Positions 23,133-33,270 of a stretch of DNA of 64,000 nucleotides are shown here, piece after piece (position 1 is the first letter of the stretch; each line of letters starts with the position of its first letter). The stretch lies in NCBI GenBank assembly GCA_963575745.1, contig CAUYUJ010016286.1, forward strand, positions 124,001-188,000, read 5' to 3'. This DNA is from Prorocentrum cordatum. Lineage: Eukaryota > Sar > Dinophyceae > Prorocentrales > Prorocentraceae. The translations under genes and the position numbers were made by a program. The notes beneath the pieces were generated by a model, which was given only the letters and a program-made list of their open reading frames with translations, was not told the DNA's origin and ran no database searches.

Positions 23133-24424
23133 TCACTTCTCGATGTCCACCTCGCCGTCAGTCGCCCGCTGGCCGACCACTGGCCCCTGCTCACGCTCCG
23201 TGCTCGCGGCGCGGCGGCGGACCACGTCGTGCCACAAGGCTGCGCCGACGACGAGCACTATCAGCGACAGTGCCACGCAGGAGACGATCATCGCGATGCG
23301 CGCCTCGGGCAGTTCCTGCGTCGAGCCGCCCGTCGGTGCTGCGGCGCCCCAGGACAGCTCGACGGTGGCCACCACGGCCGCGTGGTCGGAGCTGCTGAAG
23401 GTCCCCACGGTGCTGCTCTGGCCCGCGGCCCAGCCGACCCGCGCGGAGTTGCGCAGGAACACGTGATCAACGGTGCCTCCCCATCTTGAGGTGGCGCCGT
23501 CCTAGGGAAACCACGAGATACCGATACCGCCACTCCACTGACCCCTCCCGGGGTGCGCTCTGACCAGAACTTCGACGCGACTCCAGCCGTGGCGACGAAG
23601 GCCTCCCGGGAGGCCTGAGAGGGAGGAGGCGAGGCGAGCGCGGCGGTACCGGTACCTTTTCCTCCTCTGGCGTCCGCGGGCACCCTGTACATTCCCCCGC
23701 GCAGAAACTCGTCGACGCCTCCGGTCTGGAAGCCGATGTACTCGTCGACGTCCCCGGCGCTCTGTGCCTCCACGAACGGGCTGTACGACCCCTGACTCTC
23801 AGCGACCTGCGCGGCGACCGAGAACGAGTTCAGGTCGCCCGCGGCGATGTCGGGCTGCCAGCTGAGCACGCTGCGGGCCTGCTTGGGCTTCTCGACGGTG
23901 AAGTTCCGCCAGCTGCCGTCCACGTAGAAGCCGCCCGTGAGGTGCACGCTCGCCACGCGGAAGGGCTCCACGTAGGAATCCGCTTCGCCAAAGGGCGCGT
24001 CGGCGGGCACGAAATCCACGTAAGCGGCGCAGCGCGGGTTCGGCGACGTGTCGGAGAGGCTCTGGCTGAAGCTGCGGACCACCCTGATGGTGCTCTCGCG
24101 GACGTACACCGCGTTCTGCAGATAGCGGCCGCCCAAGGCGTAGGCACTCATCGTGTCCCACAGCGGTTCCGCCCGGCAGGCGCCAGCCCTCCTGTAGCCC
24201 TCCAGGCTGATGCCATTGCTGCTGTGCTGCGGCTCGAACTCGACGTCCTCCTGCGTCAGGACGACGTCGGCGTTGAAGCCGAGGATCTGCTGGCTCAGCT
24301 GCTCGGCGGTGGCCCAATCGATGCTGGCCACGTTCCACGTGGCCACCGTCACAGCCGTGCCCCATGCCTGTGCCGCAAGAGCAGCGAGGATCGCGCAGGG
24401 CAGGGCGCTGCAAGGGAAGGCCAT
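23133..24424 (-). CDS. Secreted, membrane-anchored EEP-family protein (two exons)
   Basis: Exon 1 runs 24424 to 23672 and exon 2 runs 23501 to 23133, giving 373 residues. A hydrophobic signal peptide (residues 1-23) leads an endonuclease/exonuclease/phosphatase fold. Catalytic signatures are visible: WN at 30-31, QE at 58-59, GDLN at 196-199 (Asp197, Asn199), and SDH at 289-291. One C-terminal membrane span (about 320-341) is followed by a short basic cytosolic tail, so the enzyme domain should face outside or a lumen. The family includes DNase I-like nucleases, phosphodiesterases and sphingomyelinases; the substrate cannot be told. The SDH motif and the anchor are readable only if 23502-23671 is removed, which restores the frame exactly. 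The start is the first Met of the signal peptide; DNA upstream in frame is low complexity. Sure of the fold, less sure of the splice junction. Confidence 0.8.
23502..23671 (-). mobile_element. TIR element forming an intron (introner-like, family 1)
   Basis: A 170-nt insert between residues 251 and 252 of the EEP protein. In sense orientation it starts GCCAGAGG and ends CCCTAG, giving GC-AG splice borders, a donor type dinoflagellates accept. Subterminal inverted repeats are AGGTACCGGTACCGCC and its near-inverse GGCGGTATCGGTATCTC. GAC flanks both sides (23672-23674 and 23499-23501), consistent with a 3-bp target duplication. A related sequence occurs at 46384-46533 inside a proposed intron of a different gene. 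Confidence 0.7.
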
Positions 24425-24867
24425 CTGGCGCGCAGATATCTCTGTGACTGGCTGTTGTCTCTGGACCTTGTCTTCGATGCTTCGTCGACTCGGCCAAAAC
24501 TGGTGCGGAGGGGAGGAGGCGGGGTTTGCCGGCAGGCTGGACCCTTTCGGATCAAGAGTGAGTCCGCAGGCACGGCCTCTTTGGCAGGACCCTCCACCTC
24601 CATCTTCCAAACCTCCCGACCTCTGCAGAAGGCGTCGAAGGTGATGCATTGAAGCTATTGAGAAGCGCAAGAAAACGCAGCACCTCACGAGGCGCAAGAG
24701 TGTGGAAGGCCAGCACGGAGGGTCTGGAAGAATGAGGGCGAGGGCGGGGGCAGCAGGATGGGGAGGAACCGGCTCAGGGGGCGCATCGACGCCCGACGCA
24801 TACATACATACATACATACATATATATATATATGTATATATATATGGAGAGAGAGGAAAACAAAAAC
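24425..24867. other. Upstream flank of the EEP gene; TA/TACA microsatellite
   Basis: No further gene seen. A possible trans-splice acceptor AG sits just before the EEP start codon (minus-strand CGCCAG-ATG). A (CATA)n/(TA)n run occupies about 24800-24845. Confidence 0.5.
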
Positions 24868-25194
24868 ATGATGGACCCACGAACCCGGAAAGGGATATAG
24901 ACATGTGGAGCATGGGCACGTTTTCACGATACCCAACGGGGCAACACCTCACGAAACATCCCACGAGACACCTCACGAAACATCCCACGAGACACCCCAC
25001 GAAACATTCCGCGAGACACCTCACGAAACATTCCAGGAGACACCCCGCGAAACATTCCACGAGACACCCCACGAAACATTCCACGACGACAGGCAACCAC
25101 TCAACAAGGCGGTGTGGTCGTGCTGGGGAGTGGTCGTGCTGGGGTGTGGTCGTGCTGGGGGGTGGTCGTGCTGGGGTGTGGTCGTGCTGGGGGG
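24868..25194. repeat. Third leader + 24-bp + 16-bp satellite cassette
   Basis: Same order as at 11570-12715 and 13275-14225: the ATGATGGACCCACGAACCCG leader, 24-bp units to about 25112, then 16-bp units that run into the assembly gap. Confidence 0.85.
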
Positions 25195-25294
25195 NNNNNN
25201 NNNNNNNNNNNNNNNNNNNNNNNNNNNNNNNNNNNNNNNNNNNNNNNNNNNNNNNNNNNNNNNNNNNNNNNNNNNNNNNNNNNNNNNNNNNNNN
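25195..25294. other. Assembly gap, 100 N
   Basis: Exactly 100 N inside a satellite array, probably a fixed-size placeholder. The two sides differ (16-bp satellite on the left, CCCGAG hexamer on the right), so their adjacency is not guaranteed. Confidence 1.
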
Positions 25295-25380
25295 GAGCCG
25301 GAGACCGAGCCCGAGCCGGAGCCCGAGCCCGAGCCCGAGCCCAAGCCTGCACCCAAGCCCGAGCCCAAGTCCAAGCCTGA

Positions 25381-25412
<32 letters not shown>

Positions 25413-25490
25413 CAGCCCGAGCCCGAGCCCGAGCCCAGCCCGAGCCCGAGCCCGAGCCCGAACCCGAGCCGGAGCCCGGGCCCGACACAC
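25295..25490. repeat. (CCCGAG)n hexamer repeat
   Basis: About 30 units of GAGCCC with occasional AAG and GGAG variants. Confidence 0.95.
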
Positions 25491-26680
25491 AGAGATACAG
25501 ACACACAAATACACAGACACACAGACACACAGACATTCAAGCACACTGACACACGCAGCACCAGAGACACAGACACACAGACACTCAGACACACAGACAG
25601 ACAGGCACACAGACGCACAGACACACAGTCACACGCAGACACGCAAAAACAGCAACACGCAGAGACAAGGACACACAGACCCGCAGGCACAAAGGCACAC
25701 AGGCACACAGACACACAGACAGACAGACACACAGACACACAGACAAACATATACACAGACACACAGACACACAAACACACAGACACACTGACACACTGAA
25801 GACACACAGACACACAGACACACACACACACACAGACACACAGATACATAGACACACAGACACACAGACACACAGACACACAGACACTCAGACACACTGA
25901 CACACTGACACACAGAAAGACAAGACACACAAACACGCCGACACACAGACACACAGACACAGATACACTCAGAAACATAGAAACTCAGAAACACAGCCAC
26001 AGAGACACACAGAAATACAGGAAGACAGAAACACGTGCACACAGGCACACAGACACACAGACACACAGACACAAAGACACACAGACACCCAGACACACAG
26101 GTACACAGACAGACAGACAACCAGACAGACACACAGACAGACAGACACAGAGACCCACAGACACACAGACACACAGACAAACACACACACGGACGCACGG
26201 ACACACAGACAAACACGCACAGACCGACAGACAGACGGCCATACAGAAACAAAAGACACAGGGACACACAGACACACATACACAGAGACACAGTACACAG
26301 ACACACGGACAGACCGACACACAGACACACAGACACAGAGACACACAGACACACGGACACAAGGACATGCAGACACACAGACACACGGACACACACACAC
26401 ACAGACACACAGACACACAAACACACAGACACCCAGACACACAGACAACCAGACACGCAGATACACAGACACACAGGCACACAGACACACGGACACACTG
26501 CCACACCGACACCCAGACACACGGACACCCAGACACATAGACACACAGACACACAGACACACTGACAAATTGACACACTGGCATTTAGAAACACAGACAC
26601 AGACACACTCACACACGGACCCACAGACACAAGACACACACACAGATACACGGACACTCAGGCACGCAGACACACAGTTA
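25491..26680. repeat. (ACACAG)n-type microsatellite, ~1.2 kb
   Basis: Long CA-rich array of CAGACACA units. All frames on both strands are open and give Cys/Val/Ser-rich or Thr/His-rich text, which is not protein evidence. Confidence 0.95.
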
Positions 26681-26705
26681 TTCTGATCGGTTTCTGTGCG
26701 AGTTA

Positions 26706-29700
26706 AGTAACTCGTAGAGCTTCCATTGGGAAGTTATTGCTGGAAGCATTAGAGTAATTCCGGGGCGCTGGAGAGCTACTTGGGAAAAGAATTTCGACGG
26801 ACCTTTTGCTGACTTTTGGTCGGTTGAAAATTTTTTCTCGGAATTACTCAATTCGTTTGAGCTCTAGTATTTTTTCCCGTGCTATTCGATCATATTCCCG
26901 CTCGCCATCTTGATCTCAGCTTGATCGGGTACCTTGTACTGCCAAAAAGCGTCCAGGCGGGATCGGCCGTTTCCAGTCATCTCGATACGAGCTCTCGGTA
27001 TATTGGACTTAACTCGGGATACAGGACAGCTATAGAGCTTGTAAACACACCTTATCGATTCAGAATGATCAGACGCGTTCGTCTGTTGCATCCAGAGGTC
27101 TGAACTCGGTCTGCTAGCCGAGCTAGGTCCGCAAACCTATTCGTATTATTCGAATCATCTTGACAGGCGCTCTCGGTTTTCTGTACTTAACTCGAGCTAT
27201 ATGACAGCTACAGCTACAGAACTTATACTTACAGAAACGGATTCATAATCATCAGTCGCGTTCGTCTGTTGAATCCAGAGCTCTGAACTCGGTCTGCTGC
27301 CCGATCTAGAATCGCGAAACTATTCGTATTGTTCGAATCATCTTGAGAGGTGCTGTCGGTTTTCTGTACGTAACTCGGGCTGTAGGGGGGCTACAGTGCT
27401 GGTAGTCAATCAGGCGCGTCCGCCTGTCGAATCCAGAGCTCGGAACTCGGCCTGCTGCCCGAACTAGGTCCGGGGAGCTATTCGCATTGTTCGAGTCATC
27501 CTGAGAGGTGCTGTCGGTTTTCTGCACTTAACTCGGGCTGTAGGGGGGCTGCAGGGCTGGTAATCACAGGAATCGATTCGGAGACACGTCCGCCTGTCGC
27601 ATTCAGAGGGTCTGAACTCGGTTTGATACTCGAGCTAGGTTTGCCAAACTATTCGCATTGTTCGAGTCATCTTGAGAGGTGCTGCCGATTTACGCACGTA
27701 ACTCGGGCTGTAGGAGAGCTACAGAGTTCGTACAGAAGACAATCCAGAAGCATCGGGGGCGTTCGGCTGTTGCATCGTGAGGTCTGAAATCGCTTGGGCT
27801 GAAAAACTATTCGTTATCTGCAAAATTTTGTTCGACATTATATATTGTCAGGAAGCTCTACGAGTCCCCCGGCGGTAAGAAAGGTTGACAGTTTACCGCC
27901 GGCGCCCAGTACAGAATATCCACAGCGCCTGTAAAGACAACTTGAGGAATACGAATAGTGTCATGGACCTAGCTCGAGCAGCAGACCGATTTCAGGCCTT
28001 TCCATGCAAGAAACGAACGCACCTGGTGAAACCAAATCGGTTTCTGTGCGTACCAGCTCTGAAGCTCCTCTGAATCTTGAATTGAGTACAGAAAACCGAC
28101 ATCACTGGTCAAAACGACTCGAAGAATACAAGCTTTACGGAGCTAGCTCCAGTACCAGACCGAGTTCAGGCCTCTGGACGCAATGGACGAACACGCCTGA
28201 TGATTCTGAATCGGTGTCTGTAAACTTCAGCTCTGTAGCTCTTCAAAATCTCGAGTTACATTCCGAAAACCGTCAATGCGTGTGAAGATGACTCGAAACA
28301 CAGCCGGTTCCTGCAAGTCTTTTGATAGAAATATTGCAGCTACGGACCTGAGAATTTCACTGGCAGACGCGGCATAACCCACTACACGTGAGAAAAATCT
28401 GGTTTCTCAAAATGAATTGTCAAATATCTTTCAAATCTTTGCAAAACCGACCCCAGGTGACCACATTGTCTCTTAACGTCCGGTCGGCCAACTGGGCGCC
28501 GGCGGTAAACCGTGAACCTTTCTTACCGCCGGGGGACTCGTAGAGCTTCCTGACCATACATTATGTCCGAAGAACTAACAGAGAACGAATAGTTTTTCAT
28601 CCAGAGCGCTGAGCAGACTGCTCTCTGGCGTCTAGTGATATCACATTGAGTTCTATCTCATCTGCAGCGTGTAGAAAATACCATTAGGCAGACCTTCACG
28701 CCTCATGATTTCCTTCTGATTTTTCGGCCGCTCGAGCTCAGCTAAGCAATTCACCATCGTTTGGAAAAAATATCGGTCCAATACGAATAACTTTGTGAAC
28801 CCAGCTCGGATAGCAGACCGAGTTCAGACCTCTCGATGCAATAGACGAACGCTCCTGATTCTCGATCGGTTTCTGTACGTACCAGCTGTGTAGCTCTCCT
28901 ACAGCCCGAGTTCAGTACAGAAAATGAACAACATCTATTAACATGACTCGAAGAATACGAATAGTTTTGCGGACCTAGCCCGAGTAGCAAACCGAGTTCG
29001 GACCTCTAGATGCAACAGACAAACGCGCATGACAATTTCGAATCAGTTTCTGCGCATATCAGCTCTGTTGCTGTCCTACAGCCCGAGTTACGTGCGAAAA
29101 CCGGCAGCATCTCTCAAGATGACTCGAACGATACGAATAGTTTCGCTGGCCCAGTAGCAGACCGAGTTCAGACCTCTGGATGCAACAGACCAACGCGCCT
29201 GATTATTCTGCATCGTTTTCTGTGCGTATCAGCTCTGTAGCTGCCCTAGAGCTCGAGTTAAGTACAGAAAACCGACAGTCCCTGACGAGATGACTCGAGG
29301 GATACGAATTGTTCTGCGAACCCAGCTCGAGTAGCAGACCGAGTTCAGACCTCTGCATGCGACAGGCGAACGCGCCTGATGTCTCCGAATCGATTTCTGT
29401 GATTACCAGCCCTGTATCTGCCCTCGAGCCCGAGTTCAATGCAAAAAACCGATAGCACCTCTCAAGATAACTCGAACAGTACGAATAGCTTCGCGGACCT
29501 AGCTCGAGCAGCAGACGGAGTTCAGACCTCTGGATTGAACAGACTAACGCGTCGGATGATTCTAAATTGGTTTCTGATAATATTAGCTCTGTAGCTCTTC
29601 TATAGCTCGAGTTATGTTCAGAAAACTGCCACCGCGTGTCAAGATGATCCAAAGCGGCCGATCCCGCCGCATTGCTTTCTGGCAGTAATATCTACCCGAT

Positions 29701-29917
29701 CGACGTCAGATTAAGATGGCGAGCGGGAATAAGATCGAATAAGACGGGAAAACATACTAGAGCTCAAACGAATTGTTGAATTTCGAGAACGGAATTTTCA
29801 ACCGACCAAAAGTCAACAAAAGGTCCGTCGAGATTTTTCTTGCCAACTAGCTCTCCAGCGCCCCGGAATTACTCTTAAGCTTCCAGCAACTAGCTAAGGG
29901 AAGCTCTACGAGTTACT
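26706..29917. mobile_element. Nested fold-back (palindromic) element, ~3.2 kb
   Basis: The ends are inverted copies beginning AGTAACTCGTAGAGCTTCC and related over about 220 bp, including TTTTGGTCGGTTGAAAATTT on the left and its inverse near 29790-29825. Each arm contains ~170-bp degenerate direct repeats with TGAACTCGGTCTGCT and ACTTAACTCGGGCTGTAGG, opposite in the two arms. Base composition is far more AT-rich than the flanks. No enzyme-like ORF: the longest frame (29203-29652, minus) is only a 59-residue periodic translation. A second TIR unit sits in the centre. Confidence 0.75.
27865..28536. mobile_element. Inner TIR unit of the fold-back element
   Basis: About 670 bp bounded by TCCCCCGGCGGTAAGAAAGG and its inverse, each followed inward by GTTTACCGCCGGCGCCC or its inverse. 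Each end is itself a hairpin (GGCGGTAA..TTACCGCC). It lies precisely between two inverted GTCAGGAAGCTCTACGAG boxes that are the inner ends of the outer arms. Confidence 0.65.
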
Positions 29918-29961
29918 AGCTCCACCCCGCGCCCGAATTCCTCTTAGCTCATCTTGCCGAA

Positions 29962-30032
29962 GAGCTCTACGAGGTACTGGGCGCCGGCGGTAAACCGTCA
30001 ACCTGGTTACCGCCGGGGACCTCGTAGAGCTC
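29962..30032. repeat. Isolated 71-bp palindrome related to the fold-back tips
   Basis: GAGCTCTACGAGGTAC, then GGGCGCCGGCGGTAAACCGT, then GGTTACCGCCGGGG, then ACCTCGTAGAGCTC. It combines the outer CTCGTAGAG tip with the inner GGCGGTAA hairpin in minimal form. Confidence 0.75.
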
Positions 30033-30039
30033 CGCAGCC

Positions 30040-30470
30040 GCGTGACTGCTAAGGACAGCCTGAAGATCTCATCTTGCGAATACTGCCTGTCGTCAGAACG
30101 TTTCGTTGCACGATATAAGGATGCGTTAAATTTCATGGATCTGCAGACCGACTTCAGCTCTCCACAGCCTTCGGCTGGCTTCGTTTGATCATGACTCTTC
30201 GCTTTCTACACCTATGACCGCTGAGAACAGCCAGACGTTCCCGCGTTCCTGACAACCGCATTGCCTCGAAAAGTACATCATGAAATAAAAAAGTGTTCGA
30301 CCATTTCTGAATGTGGCCCGATCTCAGCTCTCAGATCCCCTCCGCGGCATGCATTGGATCATTTCCTATCGATTGAACTGCAAATAAGCTGTGGTAGTGG
30401 TTCCCAGATCGCACTATCTTCCGAAAACACGAGCACCGCACAAAAGTGACCGAAACACGCGCGGGGCCCC
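30040..30470. other. No recognisable gene
   Basis: AT-richer unique sequence continuing the composition of the fold-back region. No ORF of note. Confidence 0.45.
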
Positions 30471-30474
30471 TCAC

Positions 30475-30787
30475 CACACACACACAAGAAGAGCGCCCCT
30501 CCCCCCCGCGACACCCTCCCGGCGCTCCGGAAGGGGGGGGGCACCGCCCCATTTTGGGGCCGGCCCCCCCTCCACTCCAACCACTCCGCCCTCGCGAAGC
30601 GCCAGAAGAAGGGAGAGGGGGGGGGGGCGCGGCGCAAGCGCCGCGGGCGCACACGCACTGACACACACACACACACGCACACACACACACACACACACGC
30701 ACAGCCAAACAGAGAGATCGACACACCGACGCACAGATACGCAAACACACAGGCCGAAACACGAACAGACCGACACAAAACCAACAG

Positions 30788-30828
<41 letters not shown>

Positions 30829-31175
30829 CACACAGACACACGGACACACACACACACACAAACACACAGACACACGGAGACACAGACACTAAACACAGGA
30901 GACACACTAACAAACAGGAAGGCACACACACACAGACAGACACACGGAAACACAGACACAGAGACACACAAACACGCAGACACACAGACAAACAGACACA
31001 CAGACACACACGCACACCGACACACGCAAACACGCACACACACGCACACGCACACACGCAGACATCCACAGACACTGACATAGCGACGACGAAGAAAACA
31101 CACCCCCACCCCCCGACTGTCCAAAAGCCCACTTCCCCGCCCCCCCCTCCCGCCCACACGCGCCCCACCTCCTGC
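30475..31175. repeat. Composite repeat, copy 1 (copy 2 at 48880-49605)
   Basis: Starts with a GC-rich core (CCCCATTTTGGGGCCGGCCC..CCTCCACTCCAACCACTCCG), continues as a long CA/ACACG microsatellite, and ends with CGACGACGAAGAAAACACAC and a CCCGACTGTCCAAA segment. The copy at 48880 matches in order and in most of the text. Confidence 0.85.
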
Positions 31176-31339
31176 CCCAGCCGCCAGCGCTCCGGGGGGG
31201 GGAGGCTTGGCTTGGCTTGGAGTCGACTGAAGCGGGCTCTCAGAGCCCAGTCGCAGCGCCCACATGGCAGCGCCAGCTGTTACAATTCAGCCTGTACAGT
31301 ATACAGCGCGAAGCGCGTAAATATGCACAAGCACAAGCA

Positions 31340-32128
31340 TCAACATGAAAAGAGACGGCAAACACGCGCAAGACGAGCTGCGGCTGCAAGCAGCCGTTCC
31401 GCGGCACTCAGTTCAGCTTGAGTAACTGTGCATGCATCGCTCAAACACCAGGCCTCTCTGTACACCTCCGTCCAAACACAATCGTTAGTATGTGTCCGAA
31501 ACCCGATATCAAGCCAGCAGCCACACCCAACCCCTAAGGCCGAGACGCCACCATCCCAGGCACCCCGAATGGCAACGACATTCATCGTGCTAGTAAATAT
31601 AGAATCGTACGACTCTTTGATGAAAGTTAGGCCCTCGCGGGCCTCATGTGTCAGTCTGTCAGCTCTCTCATTGTTTTCCCTAAAGATATGCTTCACAATG
31701 CCCCGTCCCTTCACAGGTGGTCCCCCTCCCTCCTGCACACACACGTTGTATAACCGATCTTGCAAGTTGGCAACTCGTTTGCGATAGTCCACCTGTTCAC
31801 ATGCCCACACACCGTTGATCCACGACACAATCAGCAGGCTATCCCCGAAGATCTCCACAGGTAGTCCAGGGGTGGTAAAATCCCAGACCGTCTCACGCAT
31901 GTACGACAGTGCAATACGTTTGCTGAGTCTCAGGGTCTCCTCCTCCTCCATCCTTCTTCTCTTGGGTTCCCTTTCCTCCTCCATACCTCTGCTAATACCG
32001 AACTCCTCCTCCTTCTCGTAGTTGGTACCACATCCTCTCTTGTGTTCTGGCTGAAAGTATTTGTGCATATGCTCGGCCGCCGTCACGACAGCCCACGTGA
32101 AAAAACACTGCGCAGCATGCGGCCCCAC
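31340..32128 (-). CDS. LINE A: RNase H-like domain with permuted motif order
   Basis: A 262-residue frame. The first half has an RNase H C-terminal half: VEIFGDSLLIVSWING (Asp96, like the D70 site of bacterial RNase HI) and FRENNERADRLTHEA (Asp157, like D134). The second half has an RNase H N-terminal half: AIRGAWDGGVSALGVGCG (Asp192, like D10) and TVTQAELSAAERL (Glu239, like E48). All four carboxylates are present, in the order D70-D134-D10-E48, so the domain looks circularly permuted. It should degrade the RNA strand of RNA-DNA hybrids during LINE copying. The alternative is two half-domains with missing partners. Confidence 0.7.
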   Translation of the reverse strand: MGPHAAQCFFTWAVVTAAEHMHKYFQPEHKRGCGTNYEKEEEFGISRGMEEEREPKRRRMEEEETLRLSKRIALSYMRETVWDFTTPGLPVEIFGDSLLIVSWINGVWACEQVDYRKRVANLQDRLYNVCVQEGGGPPVKGRGIVKHIFRENNERADRLTHEAREGLTFIKESYDSIFTSTMNVVAIRGAWDGGVSALGVGCGCWLDIGFRTHTNDCVWTEVYREAWCLSDACTVTQAELSAAERLLAAAARLARVCRLFSC

Positions 32129-32134
32129 CAGTCA

Positions 32135-32800
32135 TCACCGAAGAACTGTTGTAGTGGGTACTGCCATGTATGCTGAGCCGTCACCCCTCCCCCCCATTTT
32201 CCTCCTCCTCATATCCCCTTCCTCCCGACGAATACGCGTGGATGCATGTGCATGGAAAAATGCAGCAGCTCGGTCACGCATGTTATCCCATTGCTTAGGG
32301 AAAGCCAGCATACCGAATCTCGCATCATACCAACAGCGATCGCGACAGTTACGCACAGGCACAGATTGGATAAAATTTGACAAATCCTTGGCAACATTCC
32401 AGCATGCTAACAATAATCGCTGTGGCAGTGGCATGAAACCTGCCTCCTGAAACAATGTTATGCGTCTCCTCCCCCGTCGCAGCTCATAGTCCTGAATGGA
32501 CTCCTCAGGCAGCCTCCTGGTGGCCACGATCTGCAGCAAGCACTGGCCCTCAAAGCGGTGGATGTCTTCGAGACTGCTGTCATCCAGCGTGAGATTCTCT
32601 CCCCCATACAACATATGAGATTGAATCCGTTCCGTGTACCTCTGAAACTTAGCATTGGTAGGTACACATCTGGCCCCATAGTAGGCCTTCTGTGAGTAGA
32701 AAGCCCTCCTTGCAGCATCCAGTCGAAAAGCTAGATCCTCATGAGAATGTGCACGATAGTCGGTGGTAATGAAAACACCCAACAGCACCGTAGACGTCAC
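32135..32800 (-). pseudogene. LINE A: RT thumb and C-terminal region
   Basis: Contains the LGVFITTDYR strand and RRAFYSQKAYYGARCVP, typical of LINE segments after the RT palm, then RYTERIQSHMLYGGENL and a helical region. No catalytic motif. It links the RT to the RNase H frame starting at 32128. Confidence 0.65.
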
Positions 32801-32806
32801 ACGAGA

Positions 32807-33229
32807 TTATCGAAAAGTCTGAAATTCATTGGTAGTCGAGGAGATCTCAATATTATGTACCTGTGAAATCGTACCGTCCTGTTCAAAACTCACATCCTGC
32901 CCAAATACTAGGTATTCGCCAAGCAGAGGGATGGGAGTTGCATCTGTTTGAATGGGTTCCCATTCCATGCCGTGTCGCACAAGAGAGTGTGTGAGCTGCG
33001 AAAGCATCTCAATAAGTTGTGATTCGCTTTGAGCCAGTACTACCACGTTATCAGCCCAGACCATGTGGTTGACCGTGTGTTGAACCGTCGTACTCCATTT
33101 TTTTCCTACAATCTCGCATCTGTAACCGTACCCCAAGACACCCCATGTATGAAATGTCGCACTCCACATGTGGGCAGCAATAAGGTTGAAAGCCAGTGGC
33201 CCTTCTGGACCTCCAGTCCTAATATTCAC
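32807..33229 (-). pseudogene. LINE A: RT palm with WADN in place of xxDD
   Basis: Starts at the RTGGPEGPLAFN block, then reaches NHMVWADNVVVLAQ (residues 54-67), where LINEs usually carry F/Y-x-D-D. The second aspartate is Asn61. Either this copy is catalytically dead or the substitution belongs to its subfamily. The following segment resembles the region after the catalytic site. Confidence 0.75.
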
Positions 33230-33270
33230 ATCCCAAGAGAAGCCCTCAATACTCAGACCTCACCTGTGAC

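Noticed and set aside
24480-24500. Leader-like TTTTGGCCGAG upstream of the EEP gene
   Set aside because: Too many mismatches to the spliced leader to call a relict.
25300-26680. Cys/Val/Ser-rich frames of several hundred codons (also at 30360-31265 and 48829-50366)
   Set aside because: Translations of CAGACACA microsatellites; several frames are open simultaneously and there is no codon bias or domain.
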